A stretch of DNA of 64,000 nt from JAKLQR01 sp963753165 (GCA_963753165.1 CAVWBP010000002.1:248001-312000), one strand, 5' to 3'; counted from the stretch's first letter, positions 1-8,335 are shown. The notes: generated from the letters alone by a model not told the origin. Made by a program: numbers and translations.

Positions 1-1430
1 TCTATGCACAGATAGGAAAAACCCCGGACAAGGTGTCCATCGAAATGTTTACCTTCAAAAATCTGGACTTGAAGGAATCTCTGCCCGATATCGAAAATGC
101 ACTGGGACTGCACCTGAAGGGAGGCACGGTAAGGATCATCCCCTTCTATCGCATGAATGCGCTGCTCGTCGTGGCGTCTTCACCGGAACAACTTGGATAT
201 ATAAAACAGTGGGTGGCTACCTTTGACAACATGTTTGCGGTTGCCCGGCCAAAGATTTATGTGTATCCGTTGCAGAACAGCAAAGCTACCCATATCGCTT
301 CACTCCTCCAGTCAATTTTTACCGGGACGCAATCCACCGCTTCTTCGACAACTGCCGCGAAAACAGAGTCGGCAAAAACTGCCGGAAAAACCAGTGCTCC
401 CGCGCCTTCTTCTGCCGCACCGCAAACCGGCGCTGCTGCAACAGTCACCGGCGGAGGAAACTTTGTATCTTCAGAGGCCAGGATTTTTGCGGATGAGATA
501 ACCAACACATTGATTATCCTTGCGAACCCTACGGACTATGCATTTATCGATGAGACGATCAAGAAGATCGATATCATGCCAAGGCAGGTGGTTATCGAAG
601 GGCTTATCGCACGGGTAGACCTGATCGATAACCTCAGTTTCGGCTTCTCCTGGTCATTGCAGTCAGATTTAAAAATTCACGACGTGAAACCCTTTAGCCG
701 CGATATAAACCTGGGCGGAGACTTCTTCAGCAAACCATTGGGGACAACCTATAATACCGGCGCGGGCGACGGATTCACCTTTGTCGGGACAGACCCGTCC
801 GGCATTGTGCGGGCCCGCCTCACGGCAGCGCTCAAGGATTCAAAAGCCAAAATCCTTGCAGCGCCGCACATCCTGGTGTCCGACAACAGGGAGGCGAGGA
901 TACAGGTCGGATCGCAGATACCGCTTGCCACGCAGACATCAACGGGAATCGAGACTACCACGACGGTAACCTCCACCATCCAGTATAAAGATATCGGGAT
1001 TATCCTCAACGTGAAGCCGCAGATCAATGACAGCGGACTGGTTGCCCTGGAAATAACCCAGGAAGTTTCCTCACTCGGAGATAATGTGAAGGTTGCAGGT
1101 CAGGATTTTGCTTCAATAAACAAAACAGAGTCCACCACGAACCTCGTCGCGCAGGACGGAGAGACGATTATCATCGGGGGGCTGATACGGGAGGATGCAA
1201 CAAAGTCCAAAGACGGCATCCCGATCCTCAGCAAGATCCCTATCCTGGGACATCTCTTTTCGAATACGACGGATAATACCCAGAGGACTGAACTCATCAT
1301 TCTGCTTACGCCGCATGTGATAAGGAACCAGAGAGAAGCCGGGAAAGTGACTATCGACTACATTGACAGATACCAGGGGACTACCAAGGATGAGGCGCTA
1401 AAAGAGTTCATCAAAGAGAAAATCCAATGA
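1..1430 (+). CDS. gspD: Type II secretion secretin GspD, C-terminal part (cut by window edge)
   Basis: The frame is open to the first base of the window, so the true start lies upstream and the GTG at 33 is internal. GspD forms the outer-membrane ring through which folded proteins leave the periplasm. About 475 residues are visible: short periplasmic N-type modules, a Thr/Ala/Ser/Pro-rich low-complexity linker (about residues 100-140 from the GTG), then the secretin core, with a VGSQIPL segment and, near the end, GIPILSKIPILGHLF followed by the LIILLTPHVI strand typical of secretins. The other gsp genes lie 25 kb away on the opposite strand (26445-36256), so this copy is physically separated from its partners. 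A PilQ or competence-type secretin is less likely given that set. Confidence 0.88.
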   Translation, partial: YAQIGKTPDKVSIEMFTFKNLDLKESLPDIENALGLHLKGGTVRIIPFYRMNALLVVASSPEQLGYIKQWVATFDNMFAVARPKIYVYPLQNSKATHIASLLQSIFTGTQSTASSTTAAKTESAKTAGKTSAPAPSSAAPQTGAAATVTGGGNFVSSEARIFADEITNTLIILANPTDYAFIDETIKKIDIMPRQVVIEGLIARVDLIDNLSFGFSWSLQSDLKIHDVKPFSRDINLGGDFFSKPLGTTYNTGAGDGFTFVGTDPSGIVRARLTAALKDSKAKILAAPHILVSDNREARIQVGSQIPLATQTSTGIETTTTVTSTIQYKDIGIILNVKPQINDSGLVALEITQEVSSLGDNVKVAGQDFASINKTESTTNLVAQDGETIIIGGLIREDATKSKDGIPILSKIPILGHLFSNTTDNTQRTELIILLTPHVIRNQREAGKVTIDYIDRYQGTTKDEALKEFIKEKIQ

Positions 1431-1470
1431 GAGATGAGCGGCAGAAGAATGAACCTGGGTAGCTTCCCCG

Positions 1471-2291
1471 TTGGCTGAACATTCCCCAATGCTTCAGGAA
1501 TCAGAGATTATCCCCTTTCATTGTTCCCCTCCCGTCGGAGAGAAGATTCTCGTCCTTGCACCGCATCCCGATGACGAAACGCTCGGATGCGGCGGAACGA
1601 TATATCTTCTCGTCAAAGCGAAGAAACAGGTGAAGGTTGTTTTTCTTACGAGCGGTGACAAAGCAGAGCCGCTTCATCCCTTGTCTGCAAAGAAGCATGG
1701 GGAACAACACATTACCGACTATTCCCTTATGCGGGAGAAGGAAGCAATCAAGGCGCTTAAAGTTTTGCAGGTGTTTGATTGTGAATTTCTTCGGTTCCCT
1801 GACCGGGAACTCTCTGCCTGTTCCCGGAGCGCTCTTCAAAAGATTGTTCAAATTCTCCGGGAATATGTCCCTGATACGATTTATAGTCCCTCTCCTCTCG
1901 AGCTGAATCCTGATCACAGAGCTACGGCTGCGTTTGCGATTGAAATGCACAGAACAATGGCGCAGTCAGGCATGGCAGGACACCTTACTCTTTTACGAGG
2001 TAACGGTACCACTCAGGCCGAATTTGCTTGTGGATATCTCGACTTCGTACGGCAGGAAGAAAAAGGCGATGAAAAAATACGCATCACAACTGAAGCTGAA
2101 CAACTATCTGGGCCATGTTACCGCAGTGAATATTTTCAGGACACTGACAGTGGAGGGGAACAAAATATATCGAGGCGTTCTGGCATATGCAGACCCCGCT
2201 GAACAATGAGGAGATCGCCCGATGGCTCAGTTATTCACCGGCCGATAATGTGGAAAAAATACAACACATGATCTGTAAAATACACAGGTGA
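1471..2291 (+). pseudogene. PIG-L/LmbE family N-deacetylase, two frameshifts
   Basis: PIG-L deacetylases remove acetyl groups from N-acetylglucosaminyl-type substrates using a zinc ion. The first frame carries the zinc motif APHPDDETLGCGG (about residues 30-42) and the distal NPDHRA motif. Homology then jumps frame near 1990: the next frame continues with VPLRPNLLVDIS and the lysine-rich KKKAMKKYASQL block. It jumps again near 2170 into a third frame reading EAFWHMQTPLNNEEIARW and ending at the TGA at 2289. Three consecutive frames each keep family-like sequence, so this is one gene with two indels rather than overlapping genes. It lies 40 bp after gspD. Real decay or assembly error are both possible. 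Confidence 0.75.
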
Positions 2292-2417
2292 CCGCATTCC
2301 TGCGTATGTATGTGTTTGAACTGTAATGATTTTCAATGCAAAAAGAACTGGCCTGTTTTTTGCTTTATAAATATAATACTAAAATACTTGACACTAGGAT
2401 AACTATACTCAAAGTGC

Positions 2418-2447
2418 TTGACAGCCAGAGAAGTAAGTGTTTATACT
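2418..2447 (+). promoter_or_regulatory. Distal sigma-70-like promoter
   Basis: TTGACA at 2418-2423 and TATACT at 2442-2447 are separated by 18 bases. It points toward the secreted-protein gene at 2737. Confidence 0.5.
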
Positions 2448-2460
2448 TTTAGACTATGAA

Positions 2461-2513
2461 AAATAAAGGAGCTTGTTCTAAAAAAAAACTTGACAAAGGT
2501 GACTCCTTTATTT
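2461..2513. repeat. 11-bp perfect inverted repeat overlapping a promoter
   Basis: AAATAAAGGAG at 2461-2471 is repeated in inverse at 2503-2513. The left arm lies upstream of the -35 box and the right arm lies in the spacer and reaches the first base of the -10 box of the promoter at 2490-2518. It could be an operator for a dimeric or looping regulator, or form a stem in transcripts from the distal promoter. Confidence 0.45.
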
Positions 2514-2518
2514 ACAAT
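2490..2518 (+). promoter_or_regulatory. Proximal sigma-70-like promoter
   Basis: TTGACA at 2490-2495, a 17-base spacer, and TACAAT at 2513-2518. This is the best promoter match upstream of the secreted-protein gene at 2737 and it overlaps the inverted repeat at 2461-2513. Confidence 0.55.
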
Positions 2519-2736
2519 TTACGCAAAAGTAACAAGATGTTCTTTGATTATATGAAGCATATTCATAGTTATAAGCTATCATTTAGATAGCACTTAAAAT
2601 TGTTAAGATATTACAAAAGTGAAGGAGGTGATAGGGACAGGTAACAGGGTAGTTCAAGTTTTCCTGGAGTTTTGCTGGTCTTAGCCCTTGGCTAAAAAAT
2701 TCAATGTTCATCTTAAGGTAAAAGGAGGTTTTAAAA

Positions 2737-4126
2737 GTGAGAAAACTGGTTTTAGCATTAATGCTAAGTGTTTTGCTCTTAGGCTTCGGATCCGCTATGG
2801 CAGCGACCTCTGCTTTTGAGAATCTGCCTGGCGGCGCTTCTGTATCGTATTTCGAATGTAATAATGGATGGGAATCACTTATCAACATCCAAAACACTAC
2901 TAGTGAAACCTGTGGTGACTCCCCGATAGTTGTCCATGTTACAATGTATGATCAGAATAGCGTTGATATTCTTGATTTTGACGTTCCTCTTTCAGCGCGT
3001 GACAACTGGGGCGCTTCAATCACCTGTGATGGCGTAAACATTACAAGCACACCGAGTCTGCCGGTTTGGTTCAGCGGCGGAACTTATACTGGCGCAGAAG
3101 TCAGATCAGCTCCCTTCGCAGGAAACTTCGGTTACATTGTTACAACGGTAACAGGCGTTGACAGATGCGACAGAACCCCAATTACACCTTTTGGCACATG
3201 TCAGACACAGCTTCCCAGACTTCCCATTGGCCCTCCAGGCACCAACGTATGTGACGCTGCACATTACAATGACGGAGATCCGAGAAACGATACACTGACT
3301 GGTGTGGATGCATATCTCCCCGACTCGATGTTCATGAGAACCGCCCTGATCAACGTAGGCCAGGGTGTTGCATACGCTTTGAATGCTCAGATGGTTCAGG
3401 GATTTGCCAATATCGCAGTACTCAACGAAACTGCCGCTCCTGCTTCCCGACTTCTGGGATTCAATCCCTGACGCTCCTTGCGGTATAGTCAACTGGGATA
3501 GCGATGCCAATTTTGCGGAGAACCACATCGGAACCGATGACGGTAACGGCTTTAATCTCGATACCTGGGAACTATACCTCACACTGAACCTTTTGCCTCT
3601 GAAACCGCTGGTAATAGTAGATGGCTGCGCTGTTGCGGCACCGCCGTTTAACCGCGGAACCATATACAATGCTGTCGGCAGCGGCAACAATGTATATTGG
3701 GCAAGGTGGAATGAAAACCCCGCCGTAGGCTCCGAGACATCACTAATTACCGTATTCCCGGCTAACAGCGGTCCCGGCAATGTCGGAGCAGAGTCCAGGG
3801 TCCTAGGCCTGCTGCATTACAATGACAATGAGGATTCAATCTCTCAGTCTGTAAACCCGGCAGAAGTTGACGTTCTCGACTGGGGACCTGAACTCACGGT
3901 GAACGGACTTACCGGTGAGACGAGAATCACTGTGGCCGCCCCGATGTTCGGCTTCAGCTACACAATAGTCGGAACCTTCGCAGACCTTTACCCGGTCGTG
4001 AGGGAGAGGGCAAATTACCTCTGGCTTAACCATCTGCCTGCAACCGGTAATCTGCCTATTACCCCTCCGCATCCTGCTTCCTGGGTGCCAGGGTTCTCAG
4101 AAGTTCTGCAGATATCCTCTGAATAA
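2737..4126 (+). pseudogene. Exported protein of unknown family, copy 1, one frameshift
   Basis: The gene starts at a GTG behind AAAGGAGG. A Sec signal peptide (about residues 1-22, ending SAMA) precedes a mature region that opens with a LPGGASVSY block and a WESLINIQN motif. The first frame stops at 3471, but homology to the paralogue at 18697-19937 continues in another frame (FWDSIPDAPCG, then NVYWARWNENPAVG and FGFSYTIVGTFADLYP) to 4126. The shift falls at a CCC run near 3446-3448; one base fewer would restore about 460 residues. Function is unknown; the signal, beta-rich look and scattered cysteines suggest a periplasmic or secreted protein. A strong terminator follows, and a lipoprotein gene comes next, the same order as in copy 2. 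Confidence 0.72.
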
Positions 4127-4150
4127 CTTGCATCGAATAAGATAAGAGAA

Positions 4151-4180
4151 GGCGGGTATAATATACCCGCCTTTTTTTTT
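4151..4180 (+). terminator. Rho-independent terminator
   Basis: GGCGGGTAT (4151-4159) and ATACCCGCC (4163-4171) form a perfect 9-bp stem with a 3-base loop, followed by a run of nine T. It ends transcription of the secreted-protein gene ending at 4126. Confidence 0.92.
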
Positions 4181-4215
4181 CCAAATATTTTTTGCCATAC
4201 AAGAGAGGTGTTTAC

Positions 4216-4653
4216 ATGAAAGGGAAGTTTTTTTTATTTATCGTTCTGCTTACACTTACCGCCTGTGCATCCCTGCCCGGCCGTTCCGGAAGCCTGGAGG
4301 ACAGGGTGTCTGCCTATTGGAATGCAAGGATAGCTGAGGACTATACAAGGGCATTTAGTTATGAGGAGAAAGCGCTGGACAAGAACGTCACCGAGAAAGG
4401 TTATATGGAAAATCTCATCAAACACGGATTAAAAGTTAAGTCCTTTCAGATCGGCGAAATATATTATGAAGACGAAAACAGGGCAAGGGTGAAGACCGAG
4501 GTCACCTACACTATACCCCCGTTGGGCAAAATAGAGAGAGATGAAAACAGTCCCATGAAAAACGTTTTTCAGGATACGTGGATCAGGAAGAATGGAAACT
4601 GGTACCATACTATTTCAAAGTTAGGTGGAAGACCGTCTCTTAGCCAAGAATGA
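4216..4653 (+). CDS. Small lipoprotein, partner gene copy 1
   Basis: The ATG at 4216 follows AAGAGAGGTG; an earlier TTG in frame has no such site. The product (145 aa) has a lipoprotein signal with lipobox LTAC (Cys about residue 18). The mature part is about 125 residues with a helix rich in charged and aromatic residues, then strands, ending in a WIRKNGNWYHTI segment. It resembles the second lipoprotein (20008-20463) in size, order of elements and this C-terminal W-x-K-x-G-x-W-Y-H motif; the layout recalls NTF2-like folds, which is inference. It sits directly after the first secreted-protein gene, as its paralogue does after the second. Function unknown. Confidence 0.75.
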   Translation: MKGKFFLFIVLLTLTACASLPGRSGSLEDRVSAYWNARIAEDYTRAFSYEEKALDKNVTEKGYMENLIKHGLKVKSFQIGEIYYEDENRARVKTEVTYTIPPLGKIERDENSPMKNVFQDTWIRKNGNWYHTISKLGGRPSLSQE

Positions 4654-4762
4654 CATGATACCCTTCTTTTTGCTCAGGGTTTCAATATGAGAAGAGAAGT
4701 TTTCCTGAAGACACGAGATAAATAATGTCTTATGCTGAATACCGATTAAAGGAGAACATACA

Positions 4763-5606
4763 ATGGCCAGAATTCTGACCCTTATTTTCTGTATAGGATT
4801 GCTTATAGGGTTCACCGGCAATCTCTCAGCTTCTGAAGTTGCTGCCCGCGTGAACGGTATTGTGATCACAGACGATGACATAGAGAGCTATATAAAGACA
4901 TACGCTTCACCCCAGATATCGCTAAGCAGACAGGATGCCCTTAAAAACCTTATCGCAGAAGCGCTCCTCTATGCAGAGGCGAAAGAAGTGAAAATCGACG
5001 AACAACCAAAGATCAAGAGAGAACATAGAGCGGGAAATCAGAAGGATTTACGCTAATGTAATGATCGATGAGAAGGTTAAGTCAAAAATTACCGTTACCG
5101 ATCAGGAGATCGAAGCATATTACCAGAACAATAAGGAGCGATTTACTGAGCCGGCACTGGTGAACTTCAATATGGCACGGATTGCAAAAAAGGACAAAAA
5201 AGGGAACCCGGTTGACAGAGCGGTGGCACAATGCATGGTCGAGGAATGGAAAAAGCAGCTTGGCGAGCCAGTTGCTTCTGTCATAGCACTGTGCCAGAAG
5301 AATCCGGATCTCCTCATAGAGGCATTGACTCCTAATGCGGTGAGAAAAGGCATATGGGACGAGAAAGTGGACAAGGCGATCTTTACAATGCAGCCCGGAG
5401 AGGTGAGCGATGTCATAGAGAATGATCTGTCCTACATGGTAATAAAACTTGTATTTGTAAGTCCAGAGAATCTGTATGAACTGAAGGCAGTTTCGGATTC
5501 GATCAGGAAGACGTTAGAGCAGCAGAAATTTGTGGCTCTCAGACAGAGTTATCTCGATGAACTGCAAGGGAAGTACAAAATAGAATTAATGGGAAAAACG
5601 CAATAA
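4763..5606 (+). pseudogene. SurA/PpiC-type peptidylprolyl isomerase, one frameshift
   Basis: The ATG lies behind AAAGGAG. A Sec signal (about residues 1-24) is followed by a SurA-N-like helix region (EVAARVNGIVITDDDIESY) and then, in a second frame, ITVTDQEIEAYYQNNKERF and a parvulin-like domain with MQPGEVSDVIENDLSYMVIKL. The first frame stops at 5056 after KIKREH; reading the +1 frame from about 5020 gives ENIEREIRRIYANVMIDEK, which joins smoothly to the part beginning at 5061. One indel therefore separates two halves of a roughly 280-residue periplasmic folding factor. It lies among exported-protein genes, which suits a chaperone role. Confidence 0.72.
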
Positions 5607-5611
5607 AACTA

Positions 5612-5649
5612 CCACCAGGCGGCTGAAGGATCGTAAAGCCGTCTGGTGG
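5612..5649 (-). terminator. Terminator-like hairpin after Cys-rich gene copy A
   Basis: CCACCAGGCGGCT (5612-5624) pairs with AGCCGTCTGGTGG (5637-5649) over 13 bp with one wobble or mismatch. On the minus strand a T-rich stretch follows. It may also stop plus-strand transcription from the isomerase gene. An almost identical hairpin lies at 7495-7534. Confidence 0.65.
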
Positions 5650-5675
5650 CAAAGAGTAAAATCAAAATTGAAAGT

Positions 5676-5924
5676 TTAGCAGGTAATTATTCCCGGGTTT
5701 CGAACGCAGTCACAATCACAGTCGTCGGAGACGCAGTCCTTCAGGTCTCCAAATCCATCAGCCTGTGCTGTAATATCTCCAGGCATTATGACCGGACAAG
5801 TTGTGTCACAAATACAGGCGCACTCTACGACGCCGTCTTTCAGTACTTCTTCAGCAAAACAGGGGATTGCGGTGAAAACTACCAGCAGACATGCAGCTGC
5901 AAACATCATCATCTTCTTCGTCAT
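5676..5924 (-). CDS. Exported small cysteine-rich peptide, copy A
   Basis: This 82-residue product starts at an ATG behind AGGAGGAG and has a clear Sec signal (MTKKMMMF..., cleavage likely after PCFA, residue 24). The mature part of about 58 residues is acidic and holds two clusters, CxCxCx3C and Cx4CxCxC, mirror images of each other, joined by about 25 residues with an ITAQADGFGDLKD segment. Such a pattern suits metal binding or a disulfide-knit peptide; no known family was recognised. Two more copies follow at 7571-7823 and 7981-8230. Compared with them, copy A has one extra base near its 3' end, which replaces the VPNGE ending with RNPGIITC. A strong promoter lies at 6002-6030. Confidence 0.75.
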   Translation of the reverse strand: MTKKMMMFAAACLLVVFTAIPCFAEEVLKDGVVECACICDTTCPVIMPGDITAQADGFGDLKDCVSDDCDCDCVRNPGIITC

Positions 5925-6001
5925 ACCTCTCCTCCTAATTTAGGATGATTAAATCTTTCATCAGATTGACTCATCCGCCAATCTGTTTGCGAATACAATT
6001 A

Positions 6002-6030
6002 AGTATAAGAAAGAGAAAACAGAAAGTCAA
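6002..6030 (-). promoter_or_regulatory. Promoter of Cys-rich gene copy A
   Basis: On the minus strand TTGACT (6025-6030) and TATACT (6002-6007) are spaced by 17 bases, about 80 bases before the ATG. The IS target duplication begins one base beyond the -35 box, so the insertion left the promoter intact. Confidence 0.72.
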
Positions 6031-6046
6031 TACATAAAAACTGATC
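6031..6046. repeat. IS target-site duplication, left copy
   Basis: TACATAAAAACTGATC, identical to 7457-7472 on the other side of the IS. Confidence 0.85.
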
Positions 6047-7456
6047 TGTAACAGCAAAATGATAATGTCCTATATGAGCAAAGTAGAAATGTCCTATTCA
6101 TTAGATGCTAAGCTGTCTCTTTCAAGAAGGAGGCAGGATGGCGGAAAGGGACATTATCGCGATGAGCCAGAAGGAGCTGAAACGATTACACGTGATCCAT
6201 AAAGTAGTGGAGGGGGCATTAACGCAGGTACATGCTGCAGAGATAATTTCATTAAGTGAACGACAGATACGACGGATAGTAAAGCGTATAGGAGCGGAGG
6301 GTGATAGGGGGATACAGCACCGATCTCGGGGTAAGGAATCCAACAGGAAAAGGCCCGGGAAGCTCGTAGAGAGGGTTACGCGGTTGTACCGGGAGAAGTA
6401 TCAGGGGTTTGGGCCAACGCTCACTGCGGAGAAATTGCTTGAACTTGATGGCATAGCGATAAGCAAAGAGACTGTCCGGCGGTGGCTGATAGAGACTGGG
6501 CAATGGCAGAAGGGGCGTAAGGTCAGGACGCACCGGCAGTGGCGGGAGCGGAAGGATTACTTAGGGGAGATGCTGCAGTTGGACGGTAGCCATCACGACT
6601 GGTTTGAAGGCAGGAGGCCGAAGTGCGTCCTCATGGCGTACATCGACGATGCCACAAGCAGGGTCTATGGAAGGTTTTACGAATATGAGGGCACTATCCC
6701 GGCTATGGACAGCTTCAAGCGGTATATCAGGAAATATGGTATAGCGATGAGCGTCTACATGGACAAACATACGACGTACAAATCACCGGCTGAACCTTCC
6801 ATAGAGGATGAGATAAATGGGACAATGCCGCTGAGTGAATTCGGCAGGGCATTGACGGAATTAGGCGTAAATATCATTCATGCTCACTCTCCGCAGGCCA
6901 AGGGACGAATTGAAAGGCTTTTCAACACGCTGCAGGACAGACTGGTGAAAGAAATGACGCTCAGGGGCATCAATACGATCGAAGAGGCCAACAAGTACCT
7001 TGACACCTATCTATCAGTCCACAATAAGCGGTTTGCTATTAAAGCGAAGGAGCAGGAGGATTTGCATAGGGAGGTGCCCATGGGACTCAATCTCGACAAT
7101 GTCCTGTGCATCAGGACGAAGAGGGCTCTGAGAAACGATTTTACCATAGCTCACAACAGCAAGCTCTATCAGATAGAGAAAGGTGTGAGGACAAAGGAGG
7201 TAACAGTACAGGAGCGAGTTGACGGAAGTATGCTCATAACCTTTAACGATGTCAGATTACCGTTCAGGGAGATAACGACAAGGCCTGAGAAACAGCAGAA
7301 GCCGGTACACACGCGTCGGCATAGAAGACCCACTCCCTCATCTGACCATCCCTGGAACAAATGGAATAGCCAGTTGTTCAGACAAATGCGGGGGCAGAGC
7401 AAAAGATCAATGGTGGCTGCCACTTGAAAACCGGACATTTCTACTTTGCCTTGACA
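6047..7456 (+). mobile_element. Complete insertion sequence, ISNCY/IS1202-like, 1410 bp
   Basis: The ends are imperfect 24-bp inverted repeats that begin TGT and share GCAAA and AATGTCC; the left end carries a second GCAAA...AATGTCC motif inside (to 6093). A 16-bp target duplication flanks the element. One intact transposase gene fills it. It separates Cys-rich copy A from copy B. Long target duplications are a known trait of IS1202-like elements. The identical duplication suggests a recent insertion. Confidence 0.85.
6138..7427 (+). CDS. ISNCY-type DDE transposase
   Basis: The ATG at 6138 follows AAGGAGG; the frame opens earlier but without a site. The 429-residue product has an N-terminal helix-turn-helix (about residues 10-55, SLSERQIRRIVKRIG), an integrase core with LQLDGSHHDWF (first Asp), SVYMDKHTTY (second Asp) and KGRIERLF (Glu), and a basic C-terminus. 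LDGSHHDWFEGR is characteristic of ISNCY/IS1202-group enzymes. The frame is intact, so the element may still be active. Confidence 0.9.
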   Translation: MAERDIIAMSQKELKRLHVIHKVVEGALTQVHAAEIISLSERQIRRIVKRIGAEGDRGIQHRSRGKESNRKRPGKLVERVTRLYREKYQGFGPTLTAEKLLELDGIAISKETVRRWLIETGQWQKGRKVRTHRQWRERKDYLGEMLQLDGSHHDWFEGRRPKCVLMAYIDDATSRVYGRFYEYEGTIPAMDSFKRYIRKYGIAMSVYMDKHTTYKSPAEPSIEDEINGTMPLSEFGRALTELGVNIIHAHSPQAKGRIERLFNTLQDRLVKEMTLRGINTIEEANKYLDTYLSVHNKRFAIKAKEQEDLHREVPMGLNLDNVLCIRTKRALRNDFTIAHNSKLYQIEKGVRTKEVTVQERVDGSMLITFNDVRLPFREITTRPEKQQKPVHTRRHRRPTPSSDHPWNKWNSQLFRQMRGQSKRSMVAAT

Positions 7457-7472
7457 TACATAAAAACTGATC
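7457..7472. repeat. IS target-site duplication, right copy
   Basis: Identical to 6031-6046; adjoins the right IS end, which reads CTTGACA outward. Confidence 0.85.
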
Positions 7473-7494
7473 CTGGATCTATCGCAATAAAACT

Positions 7495-7534
7495 GCCACC
7501 AGGCGGCTGAAGAATCGTAAAGCCGTCTGGTGGC
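7495..7534 (-). terminator. Terminator-like hairpin after Cys-rich gene copy B
   Basis: GCCACCAGGCGGCT at 7495-7508 pairs with the complementary arm at 7521-7534. It is a duplicate of the hairpin at 5612-5649, as are the flanking bases, including the last few codons' worth of the isomerase gene end (GCAATAA). Confidence 0.65.
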
Positions 7535-7570
7535 AAAGAGTAAAATCAAAATTAAAGGTTTAGCAGGTAA

Positions 7571-7823
7571 TTATTCCCCGTTTGGAACGCAGTCACAATC
7601 ACAGTCGTCGGAGACGCAGTCCTTCAGGTCTTCAAATCCTTATCAACCTGCGCAGAAATATCGGCACTGGCAACAACAGAGCCGGACATGTTGTGTCACA
7701 AACACAGGGGCACTCTACGACGCCGTCTTTTTCAGTCTTGATCCTTCCAGCTGAGCAAAACAGGGGATTGCGTTGAAAACACCAGCAGACATGCAGCTGC
7801 AAACATCATCATCTTCTTCGTCA
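7571..7823 (-). pseudogene. Exported cysteine-rich peptide, copy B (broken)
   Basis: The signal-peptide start (MTKKMMMFAAACLLV) is the same as copy A. A one-base loss after codon 15 shifts the frame, so the direct product ends after about 30 residues. Reading across three small shifts recovers the family pattern: CPCVCDTTC, then EDLKDCVSDDCDCDCVPNGE and TAA at 7571. An AAAAA run and a GATTTGAAGACC stretch mark the later shifts. No convincing promoter was found upstream. It is probably not functional. Confidence 0.65.
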
Positions 7824-7980
7824 TACTCTTCCTCCTTTCATTCAAAAATTACACAACTATATTAAATACAAACTATGCAAATCTCTTCATGTCCTTCCAC
7901 ACAATATAGAGAAATAGAGAAACTTATGGAAGTAGGATCGTATCATAGTTTTACAGTCGCTCATTCCGTTCTTTGTTAAC

Positions 7981-8230
7981 TTATTCCCCGTTTGGAACGC
8001 AGTCACAATCACAGTTGTCGGAGACACAGTCCTTCAGGTCTCCAAATCCATCGTCCCCCTGTGCTGTGATATCAGCCATCAGTTAAAAATACCTCACAGT
8101 CTATTTTACACTCACAGGCGCACACTTCGACGCCGTCTTTCAGCTCTCCTTCCAGCTGAGCAAAACAGGGGATTGCGGTGAAAACTACCAGCAGGCATGC
8201 AGCTGCAAACATCATCATCTTCTTCGTCAT
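7981..8230 (-). pseudogene. Exported cysteine-rich peptide, copy C (frameshift in linker)
   Basis: The ATG at 8230 follows AAGGAGGAAG. Signal peptide as in copy A, then QLEGELKDG and the first cluster CACECKIDC. The direct frame stops at a TGA after LTDG (8072). One base skipped in the TTTTT run restores ADITAQGDDGFGDLKD, the second cluster CVSDNCDCDC, and the end VPNGE. Both clusters are preserved, so the break may be recent or an error. The gene has a near-consensus promoter at 8307-8335. The 52-residue truncated product would carry only the first cluster. Confidence 0.68.
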
Positions 8231-8306
8231 ACTCTTCCTCCTTGGCGATTGGCCATATATTATCTCTATACTACTATATGAATATGTAACCCTAAGATCA
8301 TTAAAA

Positions 8307-8335
8307 ATTATACGGCACAAGATATCGAAAGTCAA
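8307..8335 (-). promoter_or_regulatory. Promoter of Cys-rich gene copy C
   Basis: Minus strand TTGACT (8330-8335), 17 bases, TATAAT (8307-8312), about 75 bases upstream of the ATG. Same -35 box and spacing as the promoter of copy A. Confidence 0.75.

Larger units (their letters stand above)
2292..2736 (+). other. Long non-coding leader and promoter region before the secreted-protein gene
   Basis: This 445-base AT-rich stretch has no credible gene. It holds two sigma-70-like promoters (listed separately), an 11-bp perfect inverted repeat, a small hairpin (TTAGCC at 2681-2686 with GGCTAA at 2690-2695) and the ribosome binding site AAAGGAGG just before the GTG at 2737. A transcript from the proximal promoter would carry a leader of about 210 nt. 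No known riboswitch consensus was recognised in it. Confidence 0.5.

Noticed and set aside
2519..2736. c-di-GMP or other riboswitch in the leader of the exported-protein gene
   Set aside because: The conserved core sequences of common riboswitch classes were not found; only a small hairpin is present.
3106..3780. Long minus-strand frame (224 codons) opposite the first exported-protein gene
   Set aside because: It is the complement of a gene with clear paralogue and signal peptide; no start site or family motif.
7981..8230. TGA in Cys-rich copies read as selenocysteine
   Set aside because: The sequence after the TGA matches the family only in another frame, so a shift explains it; no SECIS-like hairpin follows.
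7981..8230. Programmed frameshift in copy C at the TTTTT run
   Set aside because: The run lacks a proper slippery heptamer and the needed shift is +1; copies A and B do not share the site.
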